A stretch of 64,000 nt of DNA from Mesostigma viride (GCA_009746045.1 RPFO01000080.1:1702183-1766182); one strand, 5' to 3'. Counted from the stretch's first letter, positions 10,539 through 23,120 are shown. Translations and numbers: made by a program. The notes: generated by a model from the sequence alone, not told the origin.

Positions 10539-11200
10539 ATGATAGGTGCGGTCGATCTTAGTCACGGCACCGCCACCTTCATGACAGACAATCCCGCCAG
10601 CCGATTTCATATTGAGATAATGCGCTTTATCATCAAAGCAAGCAAAAGACCTTTCCATTCCAATAAGTTGTTGGGCAGCCTCCTCCCCAGCTGCGAGGCC
10701 GATGTGGACCACCGTATCAAGGAGACAACCACCGTATCTCCCTCGCCTGGCACGCTTTACGCCAATGCCCTGTGGCGCAACTGTGGCAAGCCCTTGGGCA
10801 AGATAGAGAAACAGGACCTGTTTCGATAGAGAAACAGGTCTAGTCCTCCCTATTCTTACGTACGGGGCCGAGACGTGGACCCTCACCGCCGACCTGGCCC
10901 GAAAGCTGGACAGCGCGGTCACCAACATGCTGCGATCCATTTTCCTTGTAGGCTACGCTGCTCATGTTCGCAATGAGGACCTCAGTACCTCGGCATGCCA
11001 TACATCACAAGCACCACACAGTGGCGCCTGCAGTTAGTAGGGCACTTCGCTCGCACCAACCAAGTTGACACCTCACGTGGCCCCCCGCGGGGCCGGCTGC
11101 GCCCAGCTCAGCCTGGCCGGCACCTCCTTACGTGGGCTGCGCCCCGCAATGCTCGCCGCTGCAAGGCCCGCACCTTCAAAGAACAGAGCTCTAGTAGAGG
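10539..11200 (+). pseudogene. LINE-type reverse transcriptase fragment (C-terminal thumb region)
   Basis: Three frames together encode the well-known tail of non-LTR retrotransposon RTs: KLLGSLLPSCEADVDHRIK (~10663), then LTYGAETWTLTADL (~10855) with the L-R-S-I-F stretch ~30 residues on, then WRLQLVGHFARTN (~11023). These correspond to the YLGS..., YGSETW... and LRWLGHVxR blocks of LINE elements. At least two frameshifts and no start or catalytic YADD region are present, so this is a 5'-truncated dead copy. It belongs to a different family from the complete LINE at 53-60 kb, which lacks the YGAETW block. Confidence 0.7.
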
Positions 11201-11929
11201 ACATGGGTAGCGTGATGTTGTTTAGATAGATGTTGTAGTTAGTGATGTTGTTTAGGTAGATGTTGTAGGTAGCTGATGTAGATAGATTAGACCGGTAGGA
11301 CTGTTTGCACCCATCCATCCATCCATCGGGGTTAATGCTCCGTGACTCCCCAACGGGAGCACGAGTCTAATCAATTAATTAAATAATGGGAGGCCTAGGC
11401 CTCTCCGTGATTTGGAAAAAGATGATGGACAAGGCCAAGTGGGCCCAGTTCATAGTAGAGGACAACGAACCCCGAGGTCCCGTGGGGAAGCGCCCGCGTT
11501 TGCAAACAGGCGGGAAGCACGCCAGACAGGACCCCTAGGGTAGAGAGCTTCAGTAGACTAGAGTTGGCTTGATGTTGTAGATAGATTAGACCGGTAGGAT
11601 TGTGTGTCGAGCACTTGGTAATGTTGCAATTATAAGAGCAGCTGTACTCAGGAATTCCACGATCCCGCTGTTGTTCGAGCTACTGGCTCATCTGAGCCAC
11701 CGATGACAGGCCTAGGGCAAATGTTACAGGGCTTTTCATTTCATTCACCCCGTGGGGGTTGATGTAATTAATTACTCCTTCCTCATTTAATCTCTCCCTC
11801 CCTCCCACTTTCCTTTTATTCAATCAATTACTTCTTCCATTTAATTAATTAACTTCTTGCTTCAATCCAAGGAATTAATTACCTCCTTTTATTTAATTAA
11901 TTACTTCCTTTCTTTCCTTCCCTCCTCAA
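11201..11929. other. Non-coding spacer with 3'-LINE-like and simple-sequence tracts
   Basis: This region has a duplicated TGATGTTGTTTAG-TAGATGTTGTAG (11213-11275), CATC repeats (11310-11328), a repeated GTAGATAGATTAGACCGGTAGGA (11276 and 11577), and TTAATTAATT tracts leading into the CCTCCCT array. No gene is seen. Confidence 0.6.
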
Positions 11930-13217
11930 TCCTCCCTCCCTCGATCCTCCCTCCCTCGATCCTCCCTCCCTCGATCCTCCCTCCCTCGATCCTCCCTCCC
12001 TCGATCCTCCTCCCTCGATCCTCCCTCCCTCCCTCCCTCCCTCCCTCCCTCCTCCCTCCCTCCCTCCCTCCCTCCCTCCTCCTCCCTCCCTCCCCTCCCT
12101 CCCTCCCTCCCTCCTCCCTCCCTCCTCCCTCCCTCCCTCCCTCCTCCCTCCCTCCCTCCTCCTCCCTCCCTCCCTCCCTCCTCCCTCCCTCCTCCCTCCC
12201 TCCCTCCCTCCCTCCCTCCCTCCCTCCCTCCCTCCCTCCCTCCTCCCTCCCTCCCTCCTCCCTCCCTCCTCCCTCCCTCCCTCCCTCCCTCCCTCCCTCC
12301 CTCCTCCCTCCCTCCCTCTCCCTCCCTCCTCCTCCCTCCCTCCCTCCTCCCTCCCTCCCTCCCTCCCTCCTCCTCCCTCCTCCCTCCCTCCCTCCCTCCT
12401 CCCTCCCTCCCTCCCTCCCTCCCTCCCTCCCTCCCTCCCTCCCTCCCTCCCTCCCTCCCTCCCTCCCTCCCTCCCTCCCTCCCTCCTCCCCTCCCGGCTC
12501 CTCCCTCCCTCCCTCCCTCCCTCCCTCCCTCCTCCTCCCTCCCTCCCTCCCTCCTCCCTCCCTCCCTCCCTCCTCCCTCCCTCCTCCCTCCCTCCCTCCC
12601 TCCCTCCCTCCCTCCCTCCCTCCCTCCCCTCTCCTCCCTCCCTCCCTCCCTCCCTCCCTCCCTCCCTCCTCCCTCCTCCCTCCTCCTCCCTCCCTCCCTC
12701 CCTCCCTCCCTCCCTCCTCCCTCCTCCCTCCCTCCCTCCTCCCTCCCTCCCTCCCTCCCTCCCTCCCTCCCTCCTCCTCCCTCCTCCTCCCTCCCTCCCT
12801 CCCTCCCTCCTCCCTCCCTCCCTCCCTCCCTCCTCCCTCCTCCCTCCCTCCCTCCCTCCCTCCCTCCCTCCCTCCCTCCCCTCCCTCCCTCCCTCCTCCC
12901 TCCCTCCCTCCCTCCCTCCTCCCTCCCTCCCTCCCTCCTCCCTCCCTCCTCTCCTCGGGACCTCCCTCCCTCCCTCCCTCGGACCTCCCTCCCTCCCTCC
13001 CTCCCTCCCTCCCTCCCTCCCTCCCTCCCTCCTCCCTCCCTCCCTCCCTCCCTCCCTCCTCCCTCCCTCCCTCTCCTCCCTCCCTCCCTCCCTCCTCCCT
13101 CCCTCCCTCCCTCCCTCCCTCCCTCCCTCCCTCCCTCCCTCCCTCCTCCTCCCTCCTCCCTCCCTCCCCCCCTCCCTCCCTCCCTCCCTCCCTCCCTCCT
13201 CCCTCCCTCCCTCCCTC
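11930..13217. repeat. 1.3-kb CCTCCCT/CTCC polypyrimidine microsatellite
   Basis: The top strand is almost purely C and T, with units of CCTC, CCTCCCT and CTCCTC, starting with six CCTCCCTCGAT-like units. Both strands are open in several frames, which gives spurious 400-460-codon Ser/Pro/Leu or Gly/Arg/Glu ORFs. A polypurine/polypyrimidine tract of this length can form triplex (H-) DNA. Confidence 0.95.
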
Positions 13218-13273
13218 CACTATACTTTTCGTCCGAGGGTGGTAAAAAGCATCCGAGGCGTAAATTACGAGGT
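13218..13273. repeat. 56-bp unit, identical to 52,983-53,038
   Basis: CACTATACTTTTCGTCCGAG through CGTAAATTACGAGGT directly abuts the end of the CCTCCCT array. The same 56 bp directly abut the end of the unrelated GATG array at 52,983. Confidence 0.9.
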
Positions 13274-13362
13274 GGTAATTTACGGAGTCCGCTACTATTA
13301 CAGTTTAGATACACGTGGAGATCTTTCTCGTAAGTTACGAATTAGATCCGAGGTAAGATCCA

Positions 13363-13512
13363 CGTCGTAATGTACGAGGTAGTAATTTACGAGGTAGTAA
13401 TTTACGAGGTAGTAATGTACGAGGTAGTAATGTACGAGGTAGTAATTTACGAGGTAGTAAGGTACGAGGTAGTAATTTGCGAGGTAGTAATCTACGAGTT
13501 GGTAGTTTACGA
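13363..13512 (+). repeat. 15-bp tandem repeat (GTAATTTACGAGGTA)
   Basis: About ten imperfect 15-bp units with variants GTAATGTACGAGGTA and GTAAGGTACGAGGTA. The unit GTAA-TTACGAGGT is already present in the adjoining 56-bp sequence, so the array probably expanded from it. The period of 15 keeps frames open (YEVVIYEVV), which is not a gene. Confidence 0.85.
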
Positions 13513-15800
13513 TCTCGGTACTCGGTCCCGTAGGTTACGACGTCGTATGCTTCTCGCGTACACTACCGGTACTACAATCATGTCGCTATGTCGTTCTGAA
13601 TTGCAGTACGCATGTCACTTCTCAGAATTTCACTTTGATTTCACTTATCATTTCGGTCAACCTAACCCCTAACACCCATTTACCCGGGGGAAAAAAAATG
13701 AATGGCATTTGCAGCAAGGCTCATGCAAGACAAGTTCCTATTTCATAAAAAATTTCATTATTAAATGCAGGATTACATGTCATGCACAAAAATCCAACGC
13801 CTTCACAGAAAATAGCATATCAAGTCTTCTGACGACAATATCAAGTCAATATCAAATTCGTGGCTTCTCTTCGTGGCTTGAAATACTGTTTCCATGCGGT
13901 GCTTAGGACAGCTCCGGGGATGTCGGCACCGCACAGAAGCTCCATCCGGGAGCAAGTGCGCCGGGGGAAGATGTTGTACATCCAGAGCTCGATATGTGCG
14001 GGAAGCCGTCGTGTTGGAAACCGAGGTGTCTGCACAGAATTCCGCGCGCAGGCAGCTTGTGCCTTTACGGGGGAAGACCTGCGACACAAAAACCGTGTCC
14101 GGACAATGCAATACGGAGAAATGGCAACGGCAGATGGAGTCGGCTAAGGCCGCTTGTAAGGAAAGTGATTTTTAATGCACGAATAAATGTATAATGCATG
14201 CTACATCGCCATCGCTTGGGCGGTGAAAAGACAAGGACCAACCACATGCCCCCACCTACCCTTCGTGCATCCCGCCCTTGACGAGGCACAACCATGTGCC
14301 CCCACCTACCCTTTGTGCGTCCCTCCCTTGACAAGAAACAAGCACGTGCACCTATCTAACCTTTGTGCATCCCTTCCTTGGCAAGGAACAAGCACACCCA
14401 CCCACCTACTCCACATGCATCCCTCCCTTGACAAGGAACAAGCACGATCACCCAGCTACCCACTAGCACGGCAGCAAGGCAGACCTTACAATGGCAAGTG
14501 ATGTTTATCGGTAGAAACTGTTAGACAACTAGCAAACGAGCCAGCCGGTGAAGAGCAAGGCACGCATGCAAGGAATTTGTCGTTGCCTATGTCTACGCTT
14601 GTGTTTGTCACTGCAGTTGAAATCTGCATTTGCATCAGCAGGCCCGATCGAACCCCATGTCGCCACCCGCATTTCCACTTATACTTCACGGCCCCTTATT
14701 CTTCTCTTGTGCCTGCCTTTGCCCTAACTGTTACCCTAGCATCTGCCCTTGCCCCTATCCTTTGATCCCCAGTGTTTGCCGTTGCCCTCATCCTTCCCCT
14801 AGTGCCTGCCCTTGTCTTCATCTTTTCCCTTGTGCCTGCCCTTGCCCTTGTCCGTTCCCTCGTGCTTGACTTGTCCTAATCTCTTTCCCTTGCGCCTGCC
14901 CTTGCCCTTATCCGCTTCCCTTGTGCCTGCCCCTGCCCTTGTCATTTCCCTTGAGCCTGCCCTTTTGGCAAGCACAAGTGCCTTTGTCCTTTCCTTGGCC
15001 TTGTGCTTGCTCTTCCAGTTTCCCTTTCCTTTGCTCGTGCGGTTGCCTTTGCTCTTACCCGGGTGCTTGCCCTTGCCGTTTGCAAGCTGCATTATTGTCT
15101 TAGCAAGCTAGCAAGTGCAAACTGGCACTGAGCCAGAAATGCAAGCAAAGCAGCCAGTGTAAATAAGGATGGACGGGAACAGTAGAAAGCTAGAGGTGGC
15201 AACGGTGCTAGAGCTCATGGCAACAAGGTGGTCCCATTCTTGCTGCATTGGGTGCGTTGCGTGGGTGGGATATTGCGATAGGGGGACATTCTTGCCTTGG
15301 TTGTGTTTTCACATGCACCCGGTGCTTGAATTTATGCGTGCAAGGGTGGCTGGTATCCCAACCAACAGCCCAAGAGGAAAAAGAGTGCTTAGAAAGCAAG
15401 AATGACTTTATGTTGGTAATAGCAGTGGTGGCGGCAGCAAAAACTGTTGTTGTAGATGCAAGCTACAACACTGCTGATGGTTTCTCACACTAATGTGGAT
15501 AATGATAATGCATGCCACTTAACGGGACCATATAAACCACAACAAGAATAATCGTGAGAGCAAAAGAAAGAGGAGTACAAAACGGCCGGCTTACCTAGCT
15601 ACAGCAAAAAAATTGCATGAAAAACAAGATAACTCACCTTTGTCGCAGCAGTGACCATATCAGACAGCTCACAAAAACTTGTTGATCCTTGAAACTTCCT
15701 GCTTGAAGGCAGCCACCAACGGTCTGGATTTTTCACCCCAGTCCTTCTCAACAGCCAAGGGAAAGGGAAAGAGAGAGGAGGGGTGCGGGAGGGACAAGAG
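13513..15800. other. Host non-coding DNA with degenerate tandem repeats
   Basis: No supported gene. 14,225-14,470 has four imperfect ~58-bp units (CCACCTACCC-TTGTGCATCCCTCCCTTGACAAG). 14,700-15,080 is a degenerate CCTTGCCCTTGTCC-type tract. Short ORFs near 13,860-14,190 show no family features. Confidence 0.6.
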
Positions 15801-15813
15801 AGCGGGGGTGGGA

Positions 15814-16139
<326 letters not shown>

Positions 16140-16142
<3 letters not shown>

Positions 16143-17230
16143 GAGAAGTGCGGGTGGGGGTGGGAGAGGTGGGATGGAAGATTCACTACGTTAGCAGGCG
16201 ACTAAACTGCTACAATGACACAAAACCACGGAGCTAGGCCCTTAACTCCATCAGATCAGAGTGAAAACCCATGTTGAAACTGGGACAAATGCCATTAGAA
16301 TGTTACTATGACCGTGGCTAGTAAACGTGAATTGACACCCAGGTTGTGACTTCAACGATTGGAGGCAACCTTGCCAAGTCTCCCAAATGCAGTCGGCTAG
16401 ACAAGCTTCACAAAAAACGCAGCAAACATGTTAACGTTGCTAATATTCCAACGACGCGCATCCGCAGTCCGGCTGCCAATGAAGTCTTCTTGGTCGCCAG
16501 CTGTGCACAGAGGAGTAACCGCTAGAGACGCCGATTTGCGAACAACTCATTACAATTACAAAGCGCAGGAAGCAGATGGCTATGCATCAACAATTACTTC
16601 CGCTCGCCCTCGTATTTAGCCAGGTCTATCTGCCCAAACTGGGTAAATGTTTTGCGATCGGTGAAATTGGCACTCTAGTGACTTACTTTCCCAGAAAGTG
16701 TCCATTCACACGACAACCGAGTCACGCTCACACGTCGTGAGGAGTTGCCGATAAGATAAAGAAGCCGAACGATGAATGGCTGTACATAAATGCCACGCTA
16801 ACGGCGTCGTGAACTGACTTCTTGCAATCACGATTAAAGTGCCCGGCCCAACAACAAATTGGCGACACACGACCCCGCAACTGGAAAAGAATTCTGGCCA
16901 CATTGATATACATCGGTTTGATAAAGTAAAACCTCGCATTCGGTTCTGGCTAGCCTCAAACGCATGCGCCTTGAAACCTTTATCCTCCTGGCGGCCACAG
17001 TTTCTCGGTTCTCTTGTTCCGTTGGTCGTGCCGCTAGCGTGCCAGCCCCTCCAGTCCCTAAAATTCAAATTCGTGTTGTTCGAGAAAACGTTGTCGGGTC
17101 GGCGACGGCACGATGCCGGGCCGGGCTGCATGGGCCATGGAGGGTGGTGATACACAACTACCGTAAGGTAATCCACCCGGCTAAGGGCCACACCCGCTAA
17201 GGGCCACCCCTGGAACCCCCCCCCCCCCCC
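16140..17230. other. Host sequence without a supported gene
   Basis: I find no recognisable coding sequence. A 178-codon open frame on the minus strand (16,706-17,242) has no family features and runs into a poly-G/C tract. The end (17,144-17,205) carries one unit of the GATACACAACTACCG-type repeat that is tandem at 20,870-21,125, then TAAGGGCCAC twice and a C run. Confidence 0.55.
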
Positions 17231-17891
17231 AGTTATATACAACGATTCCTGACGGAATCGACACTAAGCGCTTAGTGTCGATCCCGCAGGAATCGATGTA
17301 TATAACTAAAACTTTTGCTTGCGCCGGCAAGGCTAAGGCCGATACTAGTCGGGTCATCGAATTGGCTATTCGATTATCGAAGTTGCCTATTCGACCATCG
17401 AACTTTCCTATTCGATTATCGAATTTTCCTTATTCGATTGTCGAAATTTCCTAGTCGACAGGGGGTCAGAGGCCAGCGGCCTATCATACTCGGTGCCCAG
17501 CGAGCCACCGAACTAGGCCTAGTCGATTATAGCGAGACATCGCGTGGAAATTAGCCGATTTCGGGGACTTAGCCGATTTTCGGAGCGACGTCGAACAACA
17601 CAGATGATTAGCCGGTTGAGTATACCATATCAGTCGAACAGCTAGCGCTGGTACACCGCCTAGTCAGCGGAGAGCACTCACCTTATTCGATTAACACATT
17701 AGGCCGAACGATTATCGTCCGCAACGATATTCGCATTACTAGGCGAAAAATCCACCCCCGGAACGATCCTAGCGGGATTCGAACCCGGGATGCCGGCGTG
17801 TCGCAACAGTCTTAGTTATATACTACGATTCCTGACGGAATCGACACTAAGCGCTTAGTGTTGATTCCGTAAGGAATCGATGTATATAACT
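17231..17891. mobile_element. 661-bp composite foldback element (relative of 42,298-43,280)
   Basis: Two 77-78-bp near-palindromes (17,231-17,307 and 17,814-17,891), each starting AGTTATATAC and ending GTATATAACT, bracket a 506-bp core. The palindrome centre is GACACTAAGCGCTTAGTGT. The outer flanks on both sides are runs of C, consistent with insertion into a C tract and a hidden duplication. The core begins AAAAC after the left arm and ends GTCTT before the right arm, as in the 42-kb element. Near its right end the core contains, on the minus strand, GGGTTCGAATCCC, a tRNA T-loop/B-box. The core also has 4-5 copies of a ~25-bp TATTCGATTATCGAA repeat (17,365-17,445). Confidence 0.75.
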
Positions 17892-19575
17892 CCCCCCCCC
17901 CAGCATTTTGCGCAATTTGGTTTGAAATGACCAGAATATTTAACAAGAGGTGCATGGCGGCGTAGCTGCAAGGGAAGGGCCAGCGGTTGCCTCCAGGCCA
18001 TGCCGTAATTCCAGCTGCTTGTTGTCGGTCGTTGCTTCGTATGTATCCAGTCGGTACTTGCATCGTATGGATTGAGCAACGATCGTTGCACAAGGTTACG
18101 TGCTCCGCATAGAGCTCGACAGACGACAAGCAGCTTGTTCACTGTTCCATATGAACCGGCGTTCATTCCCTATGACGACCATAAGCCGTCGAGTCGTGAC
18201 AACGGATGTCACCCTGAAGGGGTTGGCGTATTATCAAGGAGACAACCAGCGCAGGTCAGAAATCGGGAGAATCCGGACCATGGTAGCTCGAGCCTGCCGT
18301 TATCTTGTCCGCGTGTTCGTGGCTTGCGTGTAGAGCGACTAGATTACCTAGACGGCGTATTATGATAGTAATGATCACGGGTGCCAATAGAGGTTGCTGC
18401 TGGCTGGTCCGAGTTGGAGCTAGAAAACCCTCGCGACGAAAATGTTATCGCTGTTTCGGTAAACGGCGACAAAGCGGAATTACGGAAGTTTGCTGGACAG
18501 TGCTTTCTTTTCCCGTTGCGTCACTGAAAAGGTAAACGGTCTTGCGATGTCAAAACAGCAGCAAGTAGCAGTCGCTGTGTTTAATTGCAATGTGGTAGTT
18601 TGATTTAACACATATACTGCGTGAAGCTTTTCAAGGCTTGCTGGGATGTTGCCCATATCAAGGAGACAACCAGCGCAGGCCAGAAATCGGGAGAATCCGG
18701 ACCATGGTAGCTCGAGCCTGCCGTTATCTTGTCCGCGTGTTCGAGTCGTTCAGGATGATGAAGATGAATGGTGATGGAAATGTGTATCCTTGTGCATTGA
18801 AATTATGGCTGGCTTACGTGTAGAGCGACTAGATGCCCATGCATATGTTTCTAACGCTATAACTCTTGTCCAAGTGATGAAGACTGGCTTGGAAACTTGA
18901 GCTCGTCATGTTTACATTGTTATTGTGTTACAATACGTGCCTCTTTTCAGAATATGTTTCATATGTAATGCGAGGCTTCAGCATCATGGTTTAGCACCGT
19001 GGTGGCAGCCAAGCCTCTAATGACAATCTTGGACCTCACCTTGGCCTACGCAAATATTTGCTTCTTGTTTCACTCTTTGGACTGAGCTAGCTTTACACCT
19101 GCTATTTGGCCTGCACCATCGTCCCTGGCTGCCAGTTACATTTTGTGCCCCCCCCCCCTGGCAGGCTGCAGGGTCTAGGATAGCGAGGGTGTAACGTAGA
19201 CATGTTGTGGGCACCCTCAGTGCATTTTCAGGACCAGCCATGACCTGGCCATGCCTTCTTTCTTAGCACATTGAACATGACTTGTCAGAGTGCTTTTTGG
19301 TCACTCGTGTAACGACCCCCCTACATTCATAAATCGTAAACAATTATATAATGAGCATATTTCATGGAAGTAAAGCATTTCAACTCTTGAGCATATCATA
19401 AAAGTTAATGGTTCCATACCGTACCCATGGATGTGTTGACGTGTGTGAGTTATTACAAATGGTATCCATCTTTAAAATGTCCTCATTTGAGGACATTTTC
19501 TTGCAGTGATTAGACATCAAGGTTCTAGATACTTTGCCCTTGCACTTGCCCTTGCCCACACTCAATCCTGCTCAC
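17892..19575. other. Host sequence with a diverged direct repeat; no supported gene
   Basis: A ~90-bp segment (ATCAAGGAGACAACCAGCGC through TTGTCCGCGTGTTCG) occurs at 18,233-18,320 and again at 18,657-18,743, followed both times by GTGTAGAGCGACTAGAT at different distances. No coding sequence is supported. Confidence 0.6.
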
Positions 19576-19758
19576 ACGCACACGCACACGCACACGCACA
19601 CGCACACGCACACGCACACGCACACGCACACGCACACGCACACGCACACGCACACGCACACGCACACGCACACGCACACGCACACGCACACGCACACGCA
19701 CACGCACACGCACACGCACACGCACACGCACACGCACACGCACACGCACACGCACACG
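19576..19758. repeat. (CACACG)n microsatellite
   Basis: About 30 uninterrupted CACACG units followed by CCACGA units. CACACG is an alternating purine/pyrimidine sequence with Z-DNA potential. Confidence 0.95.
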
Positions 19759-19944
19759 ACCACGACCACGACCATGGAAGTAACTAATGTCTAACTAAAT
19801 TAGTTGTTTCACAACTACAATAGAATAGTTGTCGATCTCACTTCATATGTCTTAATTAATGGATCTATGATTCCATGTTGTTGCTTGATATGGCAAGTAA
19901 CACAACAATCGAACACTTTTGACACACCCACACACCTTGGCACA

Positions 19945-20190
19945 ATTCAGGGTGGCCCTATGTGGTCGCTTGATGTGCCATAATAAGTTAGACTAGTTCA
20001 CGGCAAATCACGGCTCATCAATCACACAACCATGCCAAGACTTTATTGAAAACTTGAATACGATTCAGGTGGCCCTATGTGGTCGCTTGATGTGCCATAA
20101 TAAGTTAGACTACTTCATGGCAAATCACGGCTCATCAATCACACAACCATGCAAAGACTTTATTGAAAACTTGAACACAATTCAGGTGGC
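19945..20190 (+). repeat. ~118-bp direct tandem duplication
   Basis: ATTCAGGTGGCCCTATGTGG through ACTTTATTGAAAACTTGAA occurs at 19,946 and 20,064, and a third copy starts at 20,182 and diverges after GTGGCC. Copies differ by only a few bases. Confidence 0.85.
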
Positions 20191-20468
20191 CAGCTGTCGC
20201 AGCTGCTTCCAAGCATCGATGGTAGCGTGCTCTTTCTTAAGCAGTTTTTGATAGTCGTTCCAGCTGCATTCCCGCAATTTCTCCTCTGGAACAACCTCGA
20301 GAAGGAACCCGCCGGTGATACCATTCTACAGTCGGTTGCCTTGGGAGCGTTGCCCTCGGCGTCTTTCATCGTGACGATGACGAGGGCTTTAAAGTGCCTA
20401 TAGTCAACTAAGCCAGCATCCAGCATCCTCTGGGAGAATGCTGGATGCCCGGACGTGTCTTCTGCCAT
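20160..20468 (-). CDS. Weak candidate host ORF, unrecognised
   Basis: A 102-codon minus-strand frame from ATG 20468 begins MAEDTSGHPAFSQRMLD and contains a hydrophobic strand FKALVIVTMKDAEG. Codon composition looks less repetitive than its surroundings, but its 3' end overlaps the 118-bp tandem repeat. No homologue is recognised. It may be an exon or chance. Confidence 0.2.
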   Translation of the reverse strand: MAEDTSGHPAFSQRMLDAGLVDYRHFKALVIVTMKDAEGNAPKATDCRMVSPAGSFSRLFQRRNCGNAAGTTIKNCLRKSTLPSMLGSSCDSWPPELCSSFQ

Positions 20469-21650
20469 CCCCTCGCGAAGTCTGTCACTCAGCTATTCTG
20501 CGTCTTCAGTTCAGGGTTCTCAGCCGTCAATGGAAGCAGCTAGCAAACTGGAAGCCCACCATGTGTTAGGCGCTGCATGCTGAGCAGAATAATTTAATAA
20601 ACCGCTAGCCATGTAACCAAGGCCTTTCCCCGCTTTCCCCTGCTTTTTCCTGCTAAAAAACAGGGGTGGCCCTTAACCCGACTTTGCCTCCCCGCCCCCC
20701 CCTACCCCACCCCCCCCAAAACGTGCCAAAACGGTCCCAACAAGAATTTTACCATGCGAAGTCGATGTCGCTGATTCCAAATCCGTGCTCAGAATGACAA
20801 TCTGCCCAGTCCTACGAATGCCAGGAGTTTTGCAATTAAGGTGGCCCTTAGCCGGGTGGATTACCTTACAGGTGATACACAACTGCCGCCAGTACAACAG
20901 CGGGTCGCTGCGTACCTGCCGCGGGAAGGAGGGGGGTGATACATACACAAATACCGTACAGGTGATACACAATTGCCGCCAGTACAACAGCGGGTCGCTG
21001 CGTACCTGCCGCGGGAAGGAGGGGGGTGATACACAAATAGTCAAATACCATACAGGTGATACACAACTGCCGCCAGTATAACAGCGGGTTGCTGCGTACC
21101 TGCAGTGGGAAGGAGGGGGGTGGTACACAACTAGACCGGCCTAGTACAGCCCGATGTAATTCCCGAGGGCCCACCTCTTAATCCCTACATGTAAAGACCG
21201 ACGGGCATAATCAACGACCTATATTACCAATAGCCGCCGCATATCAAACAGGTCGTATTCATGACGCCCGTCGAGGGCGATGACGGTGACGGCGTCACCG
21301 TCATCGCCCTCGACGGGCCAACATCTAAACTCTTCTCTAAATCAACAAACTATGTTACCATGCAATAGCCGCCGCCTATCAAACAGATCCTATTCATCAC
21401 GCGCGTCAACGCCCCGTCATCGCCCCGTCATCGCCCCGTCATCGCCTCGTCATCGCCCCGTGATCGCCATGCCGAGGGCCAACCTCATAACTCTTTATTG
21501 GGAGTAATAGTAAACGACCTATATTACCAATACTGAGCTGCCGCCTATCAAACATGTCCTTTCCATCACGCCCGTCGAGAGCGATGACGGTGACGGCCAT
21601 CACCGTCATCGCCCTGCCGGCATTGCCATACAAGAAGAAGCTCTCGATCC
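20469..21650. other. Two tandem-repeat clusters, one with a perfect hairpin
   Basis: 20,870-21,125 holds three ~80-95-bp units (GGTGATACACAACTGCCGCC through GGGAAGGAGGGGGG). 21,180-21,635 holds three diverged ~150-170-bp units, each with CGCCTATCAAAC and a CCCGTCGA-GCGATGACGGTGACG segment. At 21,269-21,317 the sequence CGTCGAGGGCGATGACGGTGA is followed by its complement, a ~23-bp-stem hairpin. A CGCCCCGTCAT microsatellite lies at 21,413-21,460. Confidence 0.7.
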
Positions 21651-22335
21651 GAGGTATAGACTACCTCGGGTATCATCATCGTAATTGCTAGCATCGAGAT
21701 CATTCATACCTACCGACCATGGCCAGCTGCAAAAGAAAAATGTCGACCAACAGACAGGACCTATCGCCGGGAACCCTCAAGGCAATAAGGGCGAGACAGG
21801 CTTTCACCGTTAAGTAAAGTTGTCCACATCGTGCTAAGGAATTTGTGCTAATCTATGAGTACCTATATGGACACTTTGTCGCATTTTTTACATGGCAAAT
21901 AAGCGATGTATGTGTCATGTAGGCTGCCATTGGTGCATGCATGCATGGGCGAGCAATGATGGTCAGAGGTACATTGTGCCTATGAGATAACCATCGATTT
22001 GTTGATCAGCAAGTGATTCATTACGTGAGACAACAATATGTTTGGGGGCTAAGCTTCTTACATTGGTCACATGGCCCGCCATAATTGTTTTCTTATGTGT
22101 TTAAGGTTAGGGCTCTGTTCATGACTGAACGTCATGAACGCGCTCAATTCATGACATTGATTAATTGATTTTAATTAGTCTCATGTCCATGTTGGGGGAC
22201 CGGGATCTCTGAATTCCCCAAAGAAGATATAGTGGAAGTCACCCCAAGACGTCAATATCCGTCAAGACGTCAATAACTACATGTATGTCCACAGCTCAGC
22301 TAGTAGTCTAAAATATGGGCCTCGAGCTAATCTTG
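21651..22335. other. Host sequence, nothing recognised
   Basis: Non-repetitive sequence of mixed composition up to the target-site duplication CACGC (22,336-22,340) of the LTR retrotransposon. No ORF over 60 codons is convincing. Confidence 0.5.
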
Positions 22336-22340
22336 CACGC

Positions 22341-23120
22341 TGTAACAAGCAAAAATGACTTTGTTGTTACATCCTTTGTTTTGTGAACGTTTGGCTTTTA
22401 TTTGAGGACTTTTGGATCAGTATTGAGAAAGTTATGAGGTTTCTAAGACGACGGTACTTGGAGCTGATACTTTGTCAACCAACTGATAGGAACCCTCATT
22501 GGTCGTGGCCTGATCCACGTAGGGTTGTAGTTTGTTGGCTGATACTACTGCTAGGAGCCCTCATTGGTCGTAGCCTGATCCACGTGGGGTTGTAGTTTGT
22601 TAGTTGGTACTATTGAGTCTTAAATGCTCCTTTGGGACTTCAGTGCTTACGACAGATTTAGGATCTCATGGAAAGATTCTGCCAGGCTGTGTGTGGTGTT
22701 GTTCTGTTCTGTGTGACTAGGATGGATACGAAGATCTTGTATAGAATCCCATGGTTCTGATTGGTTCTCTTCAGGCTAAGGTTGGAGCAAGTTCGACAAG
22801 CACGTCGATATCAAGGACGTGGGGTCGCCATTGTTGTTTACGTTGGTTTTGATTCACCATGGTATAATAAAGCTTGTCTTTGTTGTCCATTCATAAGAGC
22901 CCCTTGGCTATAGACGTCCTTCAGTTCCACAGAGGTCGTCTATACACGAGCTTGTCTTTGTGTCTACAAGGGGTTGTGATTCCCTAAATCACGTGCTGTG
23001 GAATTTCCATCTCAACGTTGCTCGGATACTTGAAGTTCTGCGACTCAGGAAAGCAACCCAGGTAAAAGATCTTTCATATTGGACTGTGGATGATGCTGAT
23101 GATCATTTTTAGTCGTTACA
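22341..23120 (+). repeat. 5' LTR
   Basis: 780 bp from TGTAACAAGC to TTTAGTCGTTACA. An internal ~75-bp near-duplication (AACCCTCATTGGTCGTGGCCT / AGCCCTCATTGGTCGTAGCCT) is present. A possible poly-A signal AATAAA lies near 22,865. Confidence 0.9.

Noticed and set aside
11857-13314. ORFs of 400-460 codons on both strands (Ser/Pro/Leu and Gly/Arg/Glu)
   Set aside because: They are translation of the CCTCCCT microsatellite; every frame is open by composition.
13363-13512. Regular 15-bp repeats as a CRISPR or coding repeat (YEVVIYEVV)
   Set aside because: A plain tandem repeat with no unique spacers; the open frame follows from a period divisible by three.
16706-17242. 178-codon minus-strand ORF as a host gene
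   Set aside because: No domain, runs through a poly-G/C tract and a tandem-repeat unit, and has no splice support.
17760-17813. A tRNA gene on the minus strand (GGGTTCGAATCCC arm)
   Set aside because: Only a T-arm-like part is present; no D-arm or 5' acceptor strand could be placed, so it is reported as a motif within the foldback element.
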